A DNA stretch of 24,577 nt from Armatimonadota bacterium (GCA_028275265.1 JAPWUZ010000007.1:1-24577); one strand, 5' to 3'. Shown: positions 5,742 to 14,403, counted from the stretch's first letter. Notes: a model not told the origin generated them from the sequence alone. Translations and numbers: made by a program.

Positions 5742-8700
5742 CTCTTTTCTACCCGCACGGCGGTCTCACCACTGTTGCCGTTAATCTCAGGCAGGTACAT
5801 GCCGAACGCCTGCACGGGTCGGGCGCGAACCTGCCCTGGACGCTCCGCACGCAGGACATAGGTAATCACGCTTTTGCCTTTGGGAATGCGCTCACACAGG
5901 TACGCCACGCGGTCATCTCTCACCTCTCGCCGCGAATACCAGTATCTCCAGTCGTACTCGTCAGCCTCGCGTTCCACAAACTCGAAGCCGGAGGGTTTGG
6001 GGTCGTCGATGACTCCGTAATAGATATCGGTGGCGCAGTGGATAACCAGTTTGACCACCATTTGCTCGCCGGGGCGGAAGACGCCTTTTGCCGGTTGCAA
6101 TGTCCACAGATACTCGGATTCGTCGCCGTAACGGCGCATCAGTCTTCTGTGCTCCTCAGGCGTGAGCCGGCGAGGCACACGTCTGAGATAGGTGCGTTCC
6201 ACCCGTAGCTGCTGCGCGGTCGCCTGCACACGCTCGGTCGGCTCGAAGTAACGCACCATCACCGACGCCACCACCGCGCCCTCTCCCTCATGCTCGATAC
6301 GCAGCACATTGTTTCCATCGCGCAGCTGGGCGGTCGGTATCTCTATCGTATCCTCCGGGCGCAGCCAGTCCTCCGCTCCATACTGCAGCTCCCGGACCAC
6401 GCTGTCGTTCAGCACCACCCGTACCCGATGCGTGCCTTTCACCACCTGAGGCATCCGTCGGGCATACTCCACCAGCGCCATGATGACCTGTGCGGTGTCA
6501 TTGGTGGACAGCCAGTACTCGCCCTGTCGCTTCTCTGCAAGCCAGCGCAGTGTCTTCGGCAGCAAGGGGTGTCGCGGGTCGTTCCGCACCATCACGCGCG
6601 CGACCCATGCGCTCGCGTAGGTATCCTGAGCGTACCACAGCCACTCCACCTGACGCTTCATCTGCGGGGTGGCTTCGCGCCAGAAGGCGGTAGTGGGAGT
6701 TTGGATGGCACGGGTGAGTATCTCTCCATACAGCTGCTTTGCCTGCGCAAGTAAGTTCGCCTGCTGCAAGCCCATCACCAGCGCACACTGCGCCGATGTG
6801 CCCAGATACCCTCGCGCCTCATACAGACGCAGCAACGGCTTCTGAGCCCAGCGGGGCGAGATTCGCGCCGCCGTGGCCAGCGCATGTGCCTTCTCGTTAA
6901 GACGATGCACCCACTGCACCATCATCAGGTCCTGTTTGGACTTCGGCACTCCCTTGAGGCTAGGAGGCTGGGATGGCGTCGCAGAGATCAGGCGGAACAA
7001 CGCGTTGGTACCCCGCTGGACGCGCTCCTCGGAGACCGTAAAACCTGCCTCTTTCGCCTGCTGCAGAGCATCCAGCGCCAGCGCGGTCCAAAGAAGATTA
7101 TCCGTGGAGTGCTCCGTGTATCCCCAGCTCCCTTCCCCGTGCTGCAATGCGCTGAGGCGGGTGATGCCTCGGCGCACCGCTTCCTGTGCCCTCTGACGGC
7201 GTTCCGCATCCTGTACGCCCAGAGCATCCATGACCTCCAGCACCCGCAACGCGCTGAGCATGGGATGCACCGTCTGCTCCACACAGCCGTAGGGGTAGGT
7301 CAATATCTCATCCAGCGCCCCAACCGCCGTGCCGAACCATGAAGGAGCCACCCGCACTATCGCCTGCAGGCTACCCGGAACGCGCTGAGCTGCCAGACGA
7401 AACCACTTTTCCACCGCTCGCTCTACCACAGAGGCAGAAGCGAAAAGACGGGGTACCCCCCGAGGGTATACAGGTACCTTCAGCTCCATGCCATCGAACT
7501 CTTCGGCAGAGCGGGCGGTGAGAGTGAAAACCGCCTCTCCCGCCGAGTCGGCGGCTACCGTCCATTCCACACTCGCCTGTCCCTGCGGCGGCAGGGTCAA
7601 ACGTCTGCTTTGCCCTTCCGCGATACGCACCGAACCGCCAACCTGCAGCGATACCTGCACCTCCTGAGGCTTCTCGGTATAGTTATGCACCACGCCTGCG
7701 ATGACGGAACGGTCGCCCTGTGTCAGGAAGCGCGGCGTCTGCAGGCGCACCAGCAAGGGCTTGAAGGTTTTGGCGTAACTGCGCACCATGCCCACAGCGG
7801 TATCGGCGGTAATCGCCCGCGCCGTTGCCCGCCACTCGGTAAGGTTCTCGGGCATTTGGAAGCGCACCTGCGCCTCTCCGTTGCTGTCGGTCACAATGGC
7901 AGGATTCCAGAAGGCAGTATCTTCGAACCGTCGGCGGATTTGCTCGTCCAGCTGGCGCGCCGCTTCCTTGGCTGCCCCTGCCGCGTACTCTCTGCCGAAG
8001 GAGACAGACGTACTCACCGCATTAGGTGTCGCGCCCCAGAAGAACCTGCGGATGTCGGGCGTGTAGTCGGGCACGATAGCGTAGATGGCTTCGTCCACCA
8101 CGCCCAGTGCAACCTCCGCCGACACGGGCTTGCCTTCATCGTCGCGCGTGCGGATGGTATACACTGCCTCTTCATCGGGAAAGTAACGCTCTTTGTCCGG
8201 CACCACTTCCACTCGAAGCAGCTTACCCTTCGGGGCAACTCGCAGCAGTTTCTGCACGCGGATGAGGCTCTTGCGGTTGACAAGGTTCGCTGATACAAAA
8301 GCGTTTGGCGCGTGTTGCCATTCTGTGGGCAGCTCTACCACCCCAACACCGTTGCGCAACCGTACCACGCGCGAGGCGAACAACTTGCGCCCCTCCACCG
8401 TGAACCATACTTCCGCATCGGGTACGGAGGAACGTATCAATACCTTCGCGGTTTGACCGGGCAGATAGTTCCTGCGATCCAGCGAAAGCTCCAGCGTCTG
8501 GCGCGCACCCAATTCCTCACCTCTGTAGGAAGAGGTATACGCCCCGACGAGATACTCACTGCGTGCAGTACGTCCTTGTGCATCCACCGCCGAGGCTCGG
8601 AGTAGATACTCGCCTTCCTGCGGCGGGGTGAATTCCACGCTGGCAATCCCCTGTGCGTCGGTGCGCACCGTGCGGCTCCACAGCGGAATCTCCTCCTGCT

Positions 8701-10255
8701 TCCATTGCGCATGCCCAACACGGAACCAACGCACGCGACAAGCCGCCACTTTGACCACCGTGCTCAACGGCTGTTTGGTGCGCGAATGGACAGCGCGGAC
8801 CTGAAGCTTTGCCGTTTGCCCCGGCTGTAGCCACCATGCCTCCGACCGCCAGTCCAGCCGCACCGCCGCTGGATACACATCTGTCGATGCCGAAGATTCC
8901 TCGGTGCGCAGGCTTAGATCGGTGACTTCCACTTCCAGCGCGTAACTGCAGGGTTCGGCGTGCGCCCGTGCGGGTATGCGGACGAGTGCATTGCCCTGCG
9001 CGTCGGTGGTGGTTTCTCCCTGCGTCAGCAGTTCACCGTAGCCACCGTATATCTCCCCTTCATCCTCTTCCGTCCCGTATAGTTCGCGGTACTCGTCCTC
9101 TTCCTCCCACCAGCTCCAGTCCCACAGGTAGCGTTTGTAGAGGTAGTAGCGTACCCGCGCTTGAGTGACCGGCGCACCAAAATAGTACTCCGCATGAAGA
9201 CGGAAGGTCACCGTTTCACCGCGAATGTACACCTGCTGCGCGGGCTCCAACTTCACGCGGAACTCTGGCTTCCGGTACTCCTGTACCTCAAAGCCCCCGG
9301 CGTACTCCGATATCTCCACCGGCTCCAGCACACCGGTGCGCAGATACACCACTTTGAAAGAGTACCCTCCCAGAGGCGTCTCCTCGGGCAGGGCAAATTC
9401 GCCAGAGAAGGTTCCCCGCTCACTCACCGGAAGGGTTTGCTCTGCTATCGGTTTGTTTTCCGGGTCCAGGAGGCTGACTTTTGCCTGATTGACTTGGGGT
9501 ACGCGGTAGTCGTTCTCGACGCGCTCGCGCACGATGCCCTTCAAATACACCTTTTGCCCGGGGCGATACACAGGACGGTCGGTGAACAGGTAGTGCGTAA
9601 AGGGAGAGGCTTCGCCCCGCGCTATGTAAGTCGCGGCACGATGCGCCCCTTGGGACGCCCACACCATGGCGGCTTCACCCAGGCCCGGACATGGAGGCAG
9701 TTCAGCGATGCCATCGGCGCCGGTGGTTGCTTGCGCCAATGGTTTGTTCTCTTTCCAGTAAAGTGCCACGGTCGCCCCCGCCACGCCTCTGCCGTCCTGC
9801 AAACGCACCACACGCACCACCGTGTTTCCTGCCGAGGCGTATTTCACCACCAGTCCGATATTCGACACCCATAACAGCATCGCGCGGGAGTTACCCCGTC
9901 CATCGGTAGCAACGACGACATACATGCCTGCGGGCAGACGGGGCAAACGCACCTCTCGCGCATAGTACAACCGCCGCGCCGAAGGAGGCTTCAGCAGAAC
10001 TGCTTGAGGAGAACCAACGGGCTTGCCTTTCAGAGCCAGCGGACTGACCTGATTCAGGTGGTACCGCACCACCTTGCTTTCATCGAGCTGATACACCTGA
10101 ATCTGCAAACGGTGCGTACCCACACCCGATATGGTAATGAGGGGCTGTTCGTCGGTAGTAAATACCCGTTGAGGTGCGTAGGCATCCCAGTATCCTTGTG
10201 CGCTTCCAGAAACGGAACTTAGTACAAGCAGCAGCACCAGCCACATCAGCCTCAT
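5738..10255 (-). CDS. Bacterial alpha-2-macroglobulin family protein with CVEQ thioester motif
   Basis: A 1505-residue secreted protein. A Sec signal peptide (about 1-19, probable cut after SGSA) lacks a lipobox cysteine, so it is probably not a lipoprotein, unlike E. coli YfhM. Tandem macroglobulin beta domains fill the N-terminal half, including the characteristic TDRPVYRPGQKVYLKG segment. The central ENLTEWRATARAIT region is the usual A2M block before the thioester domain. The thioester motif is PYGCVEQ with Cys991 and Gln994, which is the bacterial CxEQ form rather than animal GCGEQ. Both reactive residues are present, so covalent trapping of proteases in the periplasm is plausible. The ATG at 10255 has GGAGGG about 10 bases upstream. 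The common partner PbpC is absent; this is instead the first gene of an operon with hicB, a zinc-ribbon protein and an ABC exporter. Confidence 0.93.
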   Translation of the reverse strand: MRLMWLVLLLVLSSVSGSAQGYWDAYAPQRVFTTDEQPLITISGVGTHRLQIQVYQLDESKVVRYHLNQVSPLALKGKPVGSPQAVLLKPPSARRLYYAREVRLPRLPAGMYVVVATDGRGNSRAMLLWVSNIGLVVKYASAGNTVVRVVRLQDGRGVAGATVALYWKENKPLAQATTGADGIAELPPCPGLGEAAMVWASQGAHRAATYIARGEASPFTHYLFTDRPVYRPGQKVYLKGIVRERVENDYRVPQVNQAKVSLLDPENKPIAEQTLPVSERGTFSGEFALPEETPLGGYSFKVVYLRTGVLEPVEISEYAGGFEVQEYRKPEFRVKLEPAQQVYIRGETVTFRLHAEYYFGAPVTQARVRYYLYKRYLWDWSWWEEEDEYRELYGTEEDEGEIYGGYGELLTQGETTTDAQGNALVRIPARAHAEPCSYALEVEVTDLSLRTEESSASTDVYPAAVRLDWRSEAWWLQPGQTAKLQVRAVHSRTKQPLSTVVKVAACRVRWFRVGHAQWKQEEIPLWSRTVRTDAQGIASVEFTPPQEGEYLLRASAVDAQGRTARSEYLVGAYTSSYRGEELGARQTLELSLDRRNYLPGQTAKVLIRSSVPDAEVWFTVEGRKLFASRVVRLRNGVGVVELPTEWQHAPNAFVSANLVNRKSLIRVQKLLRVAPKGKLLRVEVVPDKERYFPDEEAVYTIRTRDDEGKPVSAEVALGVVDEAIYAIVPDYTPDIRRFFWGATPNAVSTSVSFGREYAAGAAKEAARQLDEQIRRRFEDTAFWNPAIVTDSNGEAQVRFQMPENLTEWRATARAITADTAVGMVRSYAKTFKPLLVRLQTPRFLTQGDRSVIAGVVHNYTEKPQEVQVSLQVGGSVRIAEGQSRRLTLPPQGQASVEWTVAADSAGEAVFTLTARSAEEFDGMELKVPVYPRGVPRLFASASVVERAVEKWFRLAAQRVPGSLQAIVRVAPSWFGTAVGALDEILTYPYGCVEQTVHPMLSALRVLEVMDALGVQDAERRQRAQEAVRRGITRLSALQHGEGSWGYTEHSTDNLLWTALALDALQQAKEAGFTVSEERVQRGTNALFRLISATPSQPPSLKGVPKSKQDLMMVQWVHRLNEKAHALATAARISPRWAQKPLLRLYEARGYLGTSAQCALVMGLQQANLLAQAKQLYGEILTRAIQTPTTAFWREATPQMKRQVEWLWYAQDTYASAWVARVMVRNDPRHPLLPKTLRWLAEKRQGEYWLSTNDTAQVIMALVEYARRMPQVVKGTHRVRVVLNDSVVRELQYGAEDWLRPEDTIEIPTAQLRDGNNVLRIEHEGEGAVVASVMVRYFEPTERVQATAQQLRVERTYLRRVPRRLTPEEHRRLMRRYGDESEYLWTLQPAKGVFRPGEQMVVKLVIHCATDIYYGVIDDPKPSGFEFVEREADEYDWRYWYSRREVRDDRVAYLCERIPKGKSVITYVLRAERPGQVRARPVQAFGMYLPEINGNSGETAVRVEKR

Positions 10256-10341
10256 GGCAAAGACACCCTCCTCGTTGTAGGTGATTTCACCCTCCCGTTA
10301 TTCTTTACATTCTCTTCGCGACACCAGGCTCCTGCAAAAGG

Positions 10342-11148
10342 CTAACCGCTCGCTTTGCGCTGCTCCGCCCGATTACCCTCCATGCGTTTCACGATGCCGA
10401 TGGTTAGAAAATACAGGAAGACCATCGGCGCAGCCATCACCGTCATAGACAACGGGTCGTTGGTGGGGGTAATGACGGCTGCGATAACGGAGATAATCAC
10501 CACAGCATGTCGCCAGTAGGTCATCAGCCGCTTTGAGGTGACCAGCCCCAGCTTCGCCAGAATGATGAGCACAATGGGCAGCTGGAACGACAGACCGAAC
10601 GCCAGCAGGATTTTCACCGCCAGCAGCACATAGCTCAGCGGGTTCTGCAACAGGGTGGCGTTTCCATAATCCGACAGATACGAGAGGAACCATCGAATGC
10701 CGGCAGGCAAAAGCAGGTAGCCGATGGCAACCCCCATCACAAACAGCGTTCCCGAGAACGGGATGAACATCTTCACCACGCGTCGCTCACTGCGAGTCAA
10801 ACCGGGCGCGACAAATGCCCATATCTGGTAGGTAACATAGGGTGCGGCGAAAATCAGCCCCACCACAAAAGAGAGCTTCAGCCGCAAAAAGAAAGGGTCA
10901 GCGAAGTGGAGGAAGACCGTCTGTCCGTGTACGGCTCGCAAAGGTTCCCGCAAGGGATACGCCAGCGATTGATAGACCTGCGGGAAAAGAATGTACCCTG
11001 CTACCCAGCCGATGAAGATACCGATAAAGGAGCGGATGATGCGCGTGCGCAGCTCCTCCAGATGCTCGGTCAAATCGGCAGGGCGGTCCTCTAACTCGTT
11101 CTCCTCAAGTTCGGGCTGCTCTACTTCAGCGGTTGCACTGCTGTTCAT
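10342..11148 (-). CDS. tatC: Sec-independent (Tat) protein translocase subunit TatC
   Basis: A 268-residue protein with six hydrophobic spans and the standard TatC landmarks. LTEHLEELRTR at 26-36 lies before the first span, and the YQIWAFVAPGLTRSER motif sits in the first cytoplasmic loop. TatC binds the twin-arginine signal of folded substrates and, with TatA, moves them across the inner membrane. The N-terminus carries about 25 extra acidic residues before the conserved motif. The ATG at 11148 is chosen because it follows the upstream stop by seven bases and has GAGGTGAG just before it; the frame continues upstream only as overlap. No tatA or tatB is in the window, so the partner must be elsewhere. 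It is co-directional with the Uma2 gene and the alpha-2-macroglobulin operon. Confidence 0.95.
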   Translation of the reverse strand: MNSSATAEVEQPELEENELEDRPADLTEHLEELRTRIIRSFIGIFIGWVAGYILFPQVYQSLAYPLREPLRAVHGQTVFLHFADPFFLRLKLSFVVGLIFAAPYVTYQIWAFVAPGLTRSERRVVKMFIPFSGTLFVMGVAIGYLLLPAGIRWFLSYLSDYGNATLLQNPLSYVLLAVKILLAFGLSFQLPIVLIILAKLGLVTSKRLMTYWRHAVVIISVIAAVITPTNDPLSMTVMAAPMVFLYFLTIGIVKRMEGNRAEQRKASG

Positions 11149-11155
11149 ACTCACC

Positions 11156-11857
11156 TCATCCAGCGACCTCTTCTGGGTCGATACCCAGTTCGCGCAGACG
11201 TTGTGCCAGCCGTTCTGCACGCCGACGCGCCTGCTCCGCATCCTGTTGTGCCTGCGTTGCCCGATGACGCTCTTCTTCAACACGGCGGCGCAGCTCTGTA
11301 TAGGTTAAAAACCGCTCCCCGTCTGGACGATAGGCGACCAGCTGTCCCTCCTCCAGCGTGAAACGCACCCCGAGGCGCGGGCTGGTCCAGCCGTCCGGGT
11401 TCGGTATCGGGTGGAGTGCGCCTTCCTTGCGTATCCAGCCGTCCAGTATCCCCCTGTCCGGGTCATACAGGTAGTACTCTTCCACCCCATACTGCTGGTA
11501 GAACAGGAACTTCTCGATCAGGTCGGAGGGGCGGTTGCTGGGTGAAAGCACTTCGAACACCACCTGCGGGGCGATACCGTCCTCTTCCCACTGCTTGTAG
11601 GAGGGGCGGTGTCCTTTCGGACGACCGAACACCACCATCACGTCGGGAGCAGTGCGGATTTCAGGATGTCCTTCCACCGGATACCAGAACAGGTCTGCCG
11701 CCACGAACACATCTTCCCTGTCTGCAAACAGTGCGCTCAGGTTGTCGTACAGGTAGACGATGCTTTCCAGCTGCTTGGTATTATCCGCCATCGGCTTGCC
11801 ATCGCTTTCCGGGTAGACAATCTTGTTTGTGGCTACTTGTTGTACCGTCATTTCCAT
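11156..11857 (-). CDS. Uma2 family (DUF820) putative restriction-endonuclease-fold protein
   Basis: A 233-residue protein of the Uma2 family, which has a PD-(D/E)XK nuclease-like fold. The conserved core is visible: PDVMVVFG (acidic strand), QVVFEVLSPSNRPSD (second catalytic strand with Glu) and EKFLFYQQYGVEEYYLYDPD (helix and closing strand). The last 60 residues (about 175-228) form a charged, Glu/Arg/Ala-rich coiled coil, a common Uma2 extension. Family members are abundant in some phyla as scattered paralogues; no activity is established. The ATG at 11857 is preceded by no ribosome site; an extended -10 box 10 bases away suggests a nearly leaderless mRNA, with a GTG at 11860 as alternative. 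It ends seven bases before tatC. Confidence 0.88.
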   Translation of the reverse strand: MEMTVQQVATNKIVYPESDGKPMADNTKQLESIVYLYDNLSALFADREDVFVAADLFWYPVEGHPEIRTAPDVMVVFGRPKGHRPSYKQWEEDGIAPQVVFEVLSPSNRPSDLIEKFLFYQQYGVEEYYLYDPDRGILDGWIRKEGALHPIPNPDGWTSPRLGVRFTLEEGQLVAYRPDGERFLTYTELRRRVEEERHRATQAQQDAEQARRRAERLAQRLRELGIDPEEVAG

Positions 11858-11867
11858 CACCGTTGGT

Positions 11868-11876
11868 ATTATACCA
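11868..11876 (-). promoter_or_regulatory. Extended -10 promoter of the Uma2-tatC unit
   Basis: On the minus strand TGGTATAAT gives a consensus -10 box (11873-11868) with the TGn extension. The -35 position at 17-bp spacing reads CTGCAA, only three of six matches, which an extended -10 can tolerate. The start point would fall near 11861, leaving only a few untranslated bases before the ATG at 11857. The -10 box is itself the centre of a short dyad, GGTAT-A-ATACC. A second TGTTATAAT sits 41 bases upstream. Confidence 0.5.
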
Positions 11877-11907
11877 GTTTGTGCGCCCGCTTGCAGGAGG
11901 TTTCTCT

Positions 11908-11953
11908 CATTATAACAGAAACGGGCGGAGTGTCTCTACCCTGCTCCGCCCGT
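11908..11953 (-). terminator. Rho-independent terminator of the Gly/Pro-rich protein gene
   Basis: A perfect 10-bp inverted repeat, ACGGGCGGAG at 11921-11930 and CTCCGCCCGT at 11944-11953, has a 13-base loop. Read on the minus strand it is followed by a T-rich run (TTCTGTTATAATG). It lies 22 bases after the stop codon of the gene ending at 11976. Confidence 0.75.
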
Positions 11954-11975
11954 CAACGGAAGGGAAGGCTCCCCC

Positions 11976-13568
11976 TTACTGCTGAAGCAGCTGCACCGAC
12001 TGCACCACCTTCAGTTTCAGCGGCGCCTGTTCGCGGGTCATTGTGCCACCAGTGCCGAAGCCACCGCGAGGCATTCCCGGCACCCCGGGCATCCCGGGCA
12101 CACCGGGGATACCGCTGTAGCCACCGCGCGCCATTCGTCCGCCCATGCCGGACGTCGGACCCATCATGGGTACCCCGGGCACACCCGGCATACCCGGAGG
12201 TGCACCGTAACCCACTGCACCACGCCGCCCCGTCACGCCGCCGTAAGGGGTACCCGGCACCCCTGCCGCACCGCGTCGCCTGCCCGCCAGTCCCCCACGG
12301 TCTTCATCCATTCCGCCGCCGAAGCCCGTTATTGGCGCACCATAGCCCGGTGCGGGTCCCCCCATCATCGGAGCGCCGCCTGCCAGGCGAGGACCACCCA
12401 TCATCGGTGCGCCCGGCATCCCGCCCAATCCGGCGAGGCGACCGGGTTGTACGCCGGTAGGTACCTGTCCTTCAATCTCCACTGTCGTCTCGCTGCGCAC
12501 CAGCCGCCCCGCATTAAAGGCAAACCACAGCGTCCGATCCAGCTTCACCTTCGGATTCTGCAGGATGTAGTTGCTGAACTCCAGCGTGCCGGTCAGCGTG
12601 CCCTCATAGGTCTGGCGTATCTTCACGGTGGGATAGCCACCTTCCCACTCTACGCTTTCCAGTTTGTTCTGTGCCAGTACCTTGCGTGCTCGCTCCACCG
12701 GCATATCGGGCAGCAGGATGTACGCCCATGCGGTCCAGGTGTCGCCGGGCTTGACGCGCAGCTCGGGCAGGATAGGCAGCACCATCACGCGGAAGACGTA
12801 GGGGTCGTTGGTGGTGTCCACGTTCTGGTAGATGACGTTACCCAGCGGAGTCACAAACTGCAACACCGCGCGGAACATCTCCTCACCCAGTGTATACACG
12901 GGCTGGTTGTATGCCAGCACCTGCTGTTTATTCGCCCGCTGGCGGATGATGAAGGTATCCCCGCGGATGTCGTAAGCGAACAGGTTGAAGAAGGTATCGG
13001 CTTCATAAGCCACCTGCTCGCCGGTCACTCCGCCCGTAATCTCTGCGCCTGTCTGCCCTGCCAGCAGGATGACTTCGTCGTGCTGTTTGTAGTTGACGTT
13101 TTCGCCCAGCCGGAAGCGATACTGCAGACGAGCGCCTGTTGCCGGCAGGCTAATCCCCTCCCGGTTTGCGACCTGCACACGAACCTCTGCGCGGTCTATT
13201 GCCTTGCCTTCAGGGTCGTACAGCACCACCGTGATGGTGTGCTCACCATCCTGGATCGGTTCTGTTTTCTGCGTAGAGGGGTCCAGTATGGGCGTCTTGG
13301 TATCCCAGATGTAGCGCAGGCGAGGTTCCTTGTCGTCCTGTCGGGGTGCCAGCGATGTGTGGAACTTGCCGTCGATGTAAATGCCGACAAAACCACCCTG
13401 TGGAATGCTGGCACGCGGCACTTCGATGCGCACCTTCTCACGAACGATGGCGCCGTCCGCCGGACGCAGGATGTTAAAAGGCGTTCCCTGAGCCAGCGCA
13501 AGCGCCGCCGTAGCGAGTAGCGCAATCACTGTTGCCAGTGCGGCTCTCCATGCGGAATATTTGGGCAT
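11976..13568 (-). CDS. Secreted protein with Ig-like N-terminal domain and Gly/Pro/Met-rich, partly collagen-like tail
   Basis: A 530-residue protein of unknown function. Residues 1-26 are a Sec signal peptide (cut after LALA). Residues about 30-135 look like an Ig-like or cadherin-like beta domain of the type often annotated Big, with PFNILRPADGAIV at the start and GEHTITVVLYDPEG near its end. Residues about 145-365 form a beta-rich region without a name I recognise. From about 366 to 510 the chain is low-complexity Gly/Pro/Met/Arg, including runs of Gly-X-Pro triplets (GIPGVPGMPGVPGMP). The last 20 residues (APLKLKVVQSVQLLQQ) return to a beta-like, non-repetitive sequence. The ATG has GGGAGGG upstream. 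It is monocistronic, with its own leader and terminator. Cell-surface or periplasmic structural role is an inference only. Confidence 0.85.
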   Translation of the reverse strand: MPKYSAWRAALATVIALLATAALALAQGTPFNILRPADGAIVREKVRIEVPRASIPQGGFVGIYIDGKFHTSLAPRQDDKEPRLRYIWDTKTPILDPSTQKTEPIQDGEHTITVVLYDPEGKAIDRAEVRVQVANREGISLPATGARLQYRFRLGENVNYKQHDEVILLAGQTGAEITGGVTGEQVAYEADTFFNLFAYDIRGDTFIIRQRANKQQVLAYNQPVYTLGEEMFRAVLQFVTPLGNVIYQNVDTTNDPYVFRVMVLPILPELRVKPGDTWTAWAYILLPDMPVERARKVLAQNKLESVEWEGGYPTVKIRQTYEGTLTGTLEFSNYILQNPKVKLDRTLWFAFNAGRLVRSETTVEIEGQVPTGVQPGRLAGLGGMPGAPMMGGPRLAGGAPMMGGPAPGYGAPITGFGGGMDEDRGGLAGRRRGAAGVPGTPYGGVTGRRGAVGYGAPPGMPGVPGVPMMGPTSGMGGRMARGGYSGIPGVPGMPGVPGMPRGGFGTGGTMTREQAPLKLKVVQSVQLLQQ

Positions 13569-13597
13569 TTGCGTTCCCTCCCGTGTGTTCTCTCACA

Positions 13598-13642
13598 AAG
13601 AGTGCATCATCTGTGCACAGGGATAGCGACCTCTGCACTCTT
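13598..13642. repeat. Nested inverted repeat in the leader of the Gly/Pro-rich protein gene
   Basis: Arms AAGAGTGCA (13598-13606) and TGCACTCTT (13634-13642) are exact reverse complements. Between them lies CTGTGCACAG (13611-13620), a perfect 10-bp palindrome that shares the TGCA core with the arms. The element begins 30 bases upstream of the start codon at 13568, on the 5' side of its ribosome site. It could be a repressor-binding region, an mRNA structure controlling translation, or the terminator of the tsaB operon that ends at 13720. Confidence 0.5.
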
Positions 13643-13719
13643 GTTTTGGACGCCGAATTCGCCTGAAAGGTTACAGCGTCTGTTTTCTTTTCTTTCGCGC
13701 GGAGCGGCGACTATTCCTG

Positions 13720-14403
13720 CTATGCACTCTTCGGCATTGTGATAGCAGGCGGCTTCAGGTACATGGGCACCAGCGTTAGCGGGTTGTCGCGATGTCCCTG
13801 CTCCAGCAACCTCTTGCCCAATTGTCCCAGCGTCTCCGCGCGAGGATGCTTGATGGGCGCAAGACACACTGGGTAATCTGCTAGCGCGTACAAAAAATCG
13901 GCAGGTACTTCCCCCACGAGAATCACGTCGTTAGCGATGTAGGGCAGGAGCGCACTGTGCAACGCTTCGGCAGTATACACCGCCCGCTCTACGGCGGGTT
14001 GTGGTATGTGTGAACCGCCTTCATAGATAGCAGCGTATACCTCTCCTCGACGCGCCGGGATGACCGCACATATCAGGTGATGCGGAATGAAGGTATATTC
14101 CGCCGCAAGGATGTCCAGACTGCAAACCCCGACTATCGGTTTGGCGTACACCTGAGCGAAGGTCTTGGCAGTCATCACGCCCACGCGCGTGCCGGTAAAC
14201 GAGCCCGGTCCCAAACCTGTGGCAAAGGCGTCTACCTCTCCAATCTCCCATCCTGCGGTGTGTAACACGTGGTCGATGAACGGTATCAGTCGGGTGGAGA
14301 GCTGCATCCCGTGCGCGAAGGTCAGCGACGCCACCAGATTGGCATCCTGCACCGCAGCGATGCTACAAATGTCACCCGTTGTCTCTAAAGCCAGCAGTCG
14401 CAA
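13720..14403 (-). CDS. tsaB: tRNA t6A biosynthesis protein TsaB
   Basis: A 227-residue protein of the ASKHA-fold TsaB family. The N-terminal LLALETTGDICSIAAV strand-turn and GLGPGSFTGTRVGV (GPGSFTG at 65-71) are diagnostic. TsaB is a non-catalytic partner that forms a complex with TsaD and TsaE, adding threonylcarbamoyl to A37 of ANN-decoding tRNAs in the cytoplasm. The TTG at 14403 is preferred because GGAGG lies six bases before it and it yields the usual N-terminus. An in-frame ATG at 14448 would overlap tsaE by 77 bases and has no ribosome site. As called, it overlaps tsaE by 32 bases, so the two are translationally linked. TsaD is not in the window. Confidence 0.92.
   Translation of the reverse strand: MRLLALETTGDICSIAAVQDANLVASLTFAHGMQLSTRLIPFIDHVLHTAGWEIGEVDAFATGLGPGSFTGTRVGVMTAKTFAQVYAKPIVGVCSLDILAAEYTFIPHHLICAVIPARRGEVYAAIYEGGSHIPQPAVERAVYTAEALHSALLPYIANDVILVGEVPADFLYALADYPVCLAPIKHPRAETLGQLGKRLLEQGHRDNPLTLVPMYLKPPAITMPKSA

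Noticed and set aside
4421..6208. Plus-strand open frame of 595 codons
   Set aside because: It lies entirely antisense to the ABC ATPase, zinc-ribbon, hicB and macroglobulin genes, which have clear family motifs. The translation is low-complexity Ser/Arg/His with no domain and no ribosome site.
10280..10291. GGTGATTTCACC dyad before the macroglobulin gene
   Set aside because: The arms are only five bases and it stands alone without further copies, so chance is a sufficient explanation. It might still be an operator.
12060..12430. Tandem DNA repeats resembling a CRISPR or minisatellite
   Set aside because: The repetition is codon-phased and encodes Gly/Pro/Met triplets within one open frame. 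There are no constant repeats with unique spacers.
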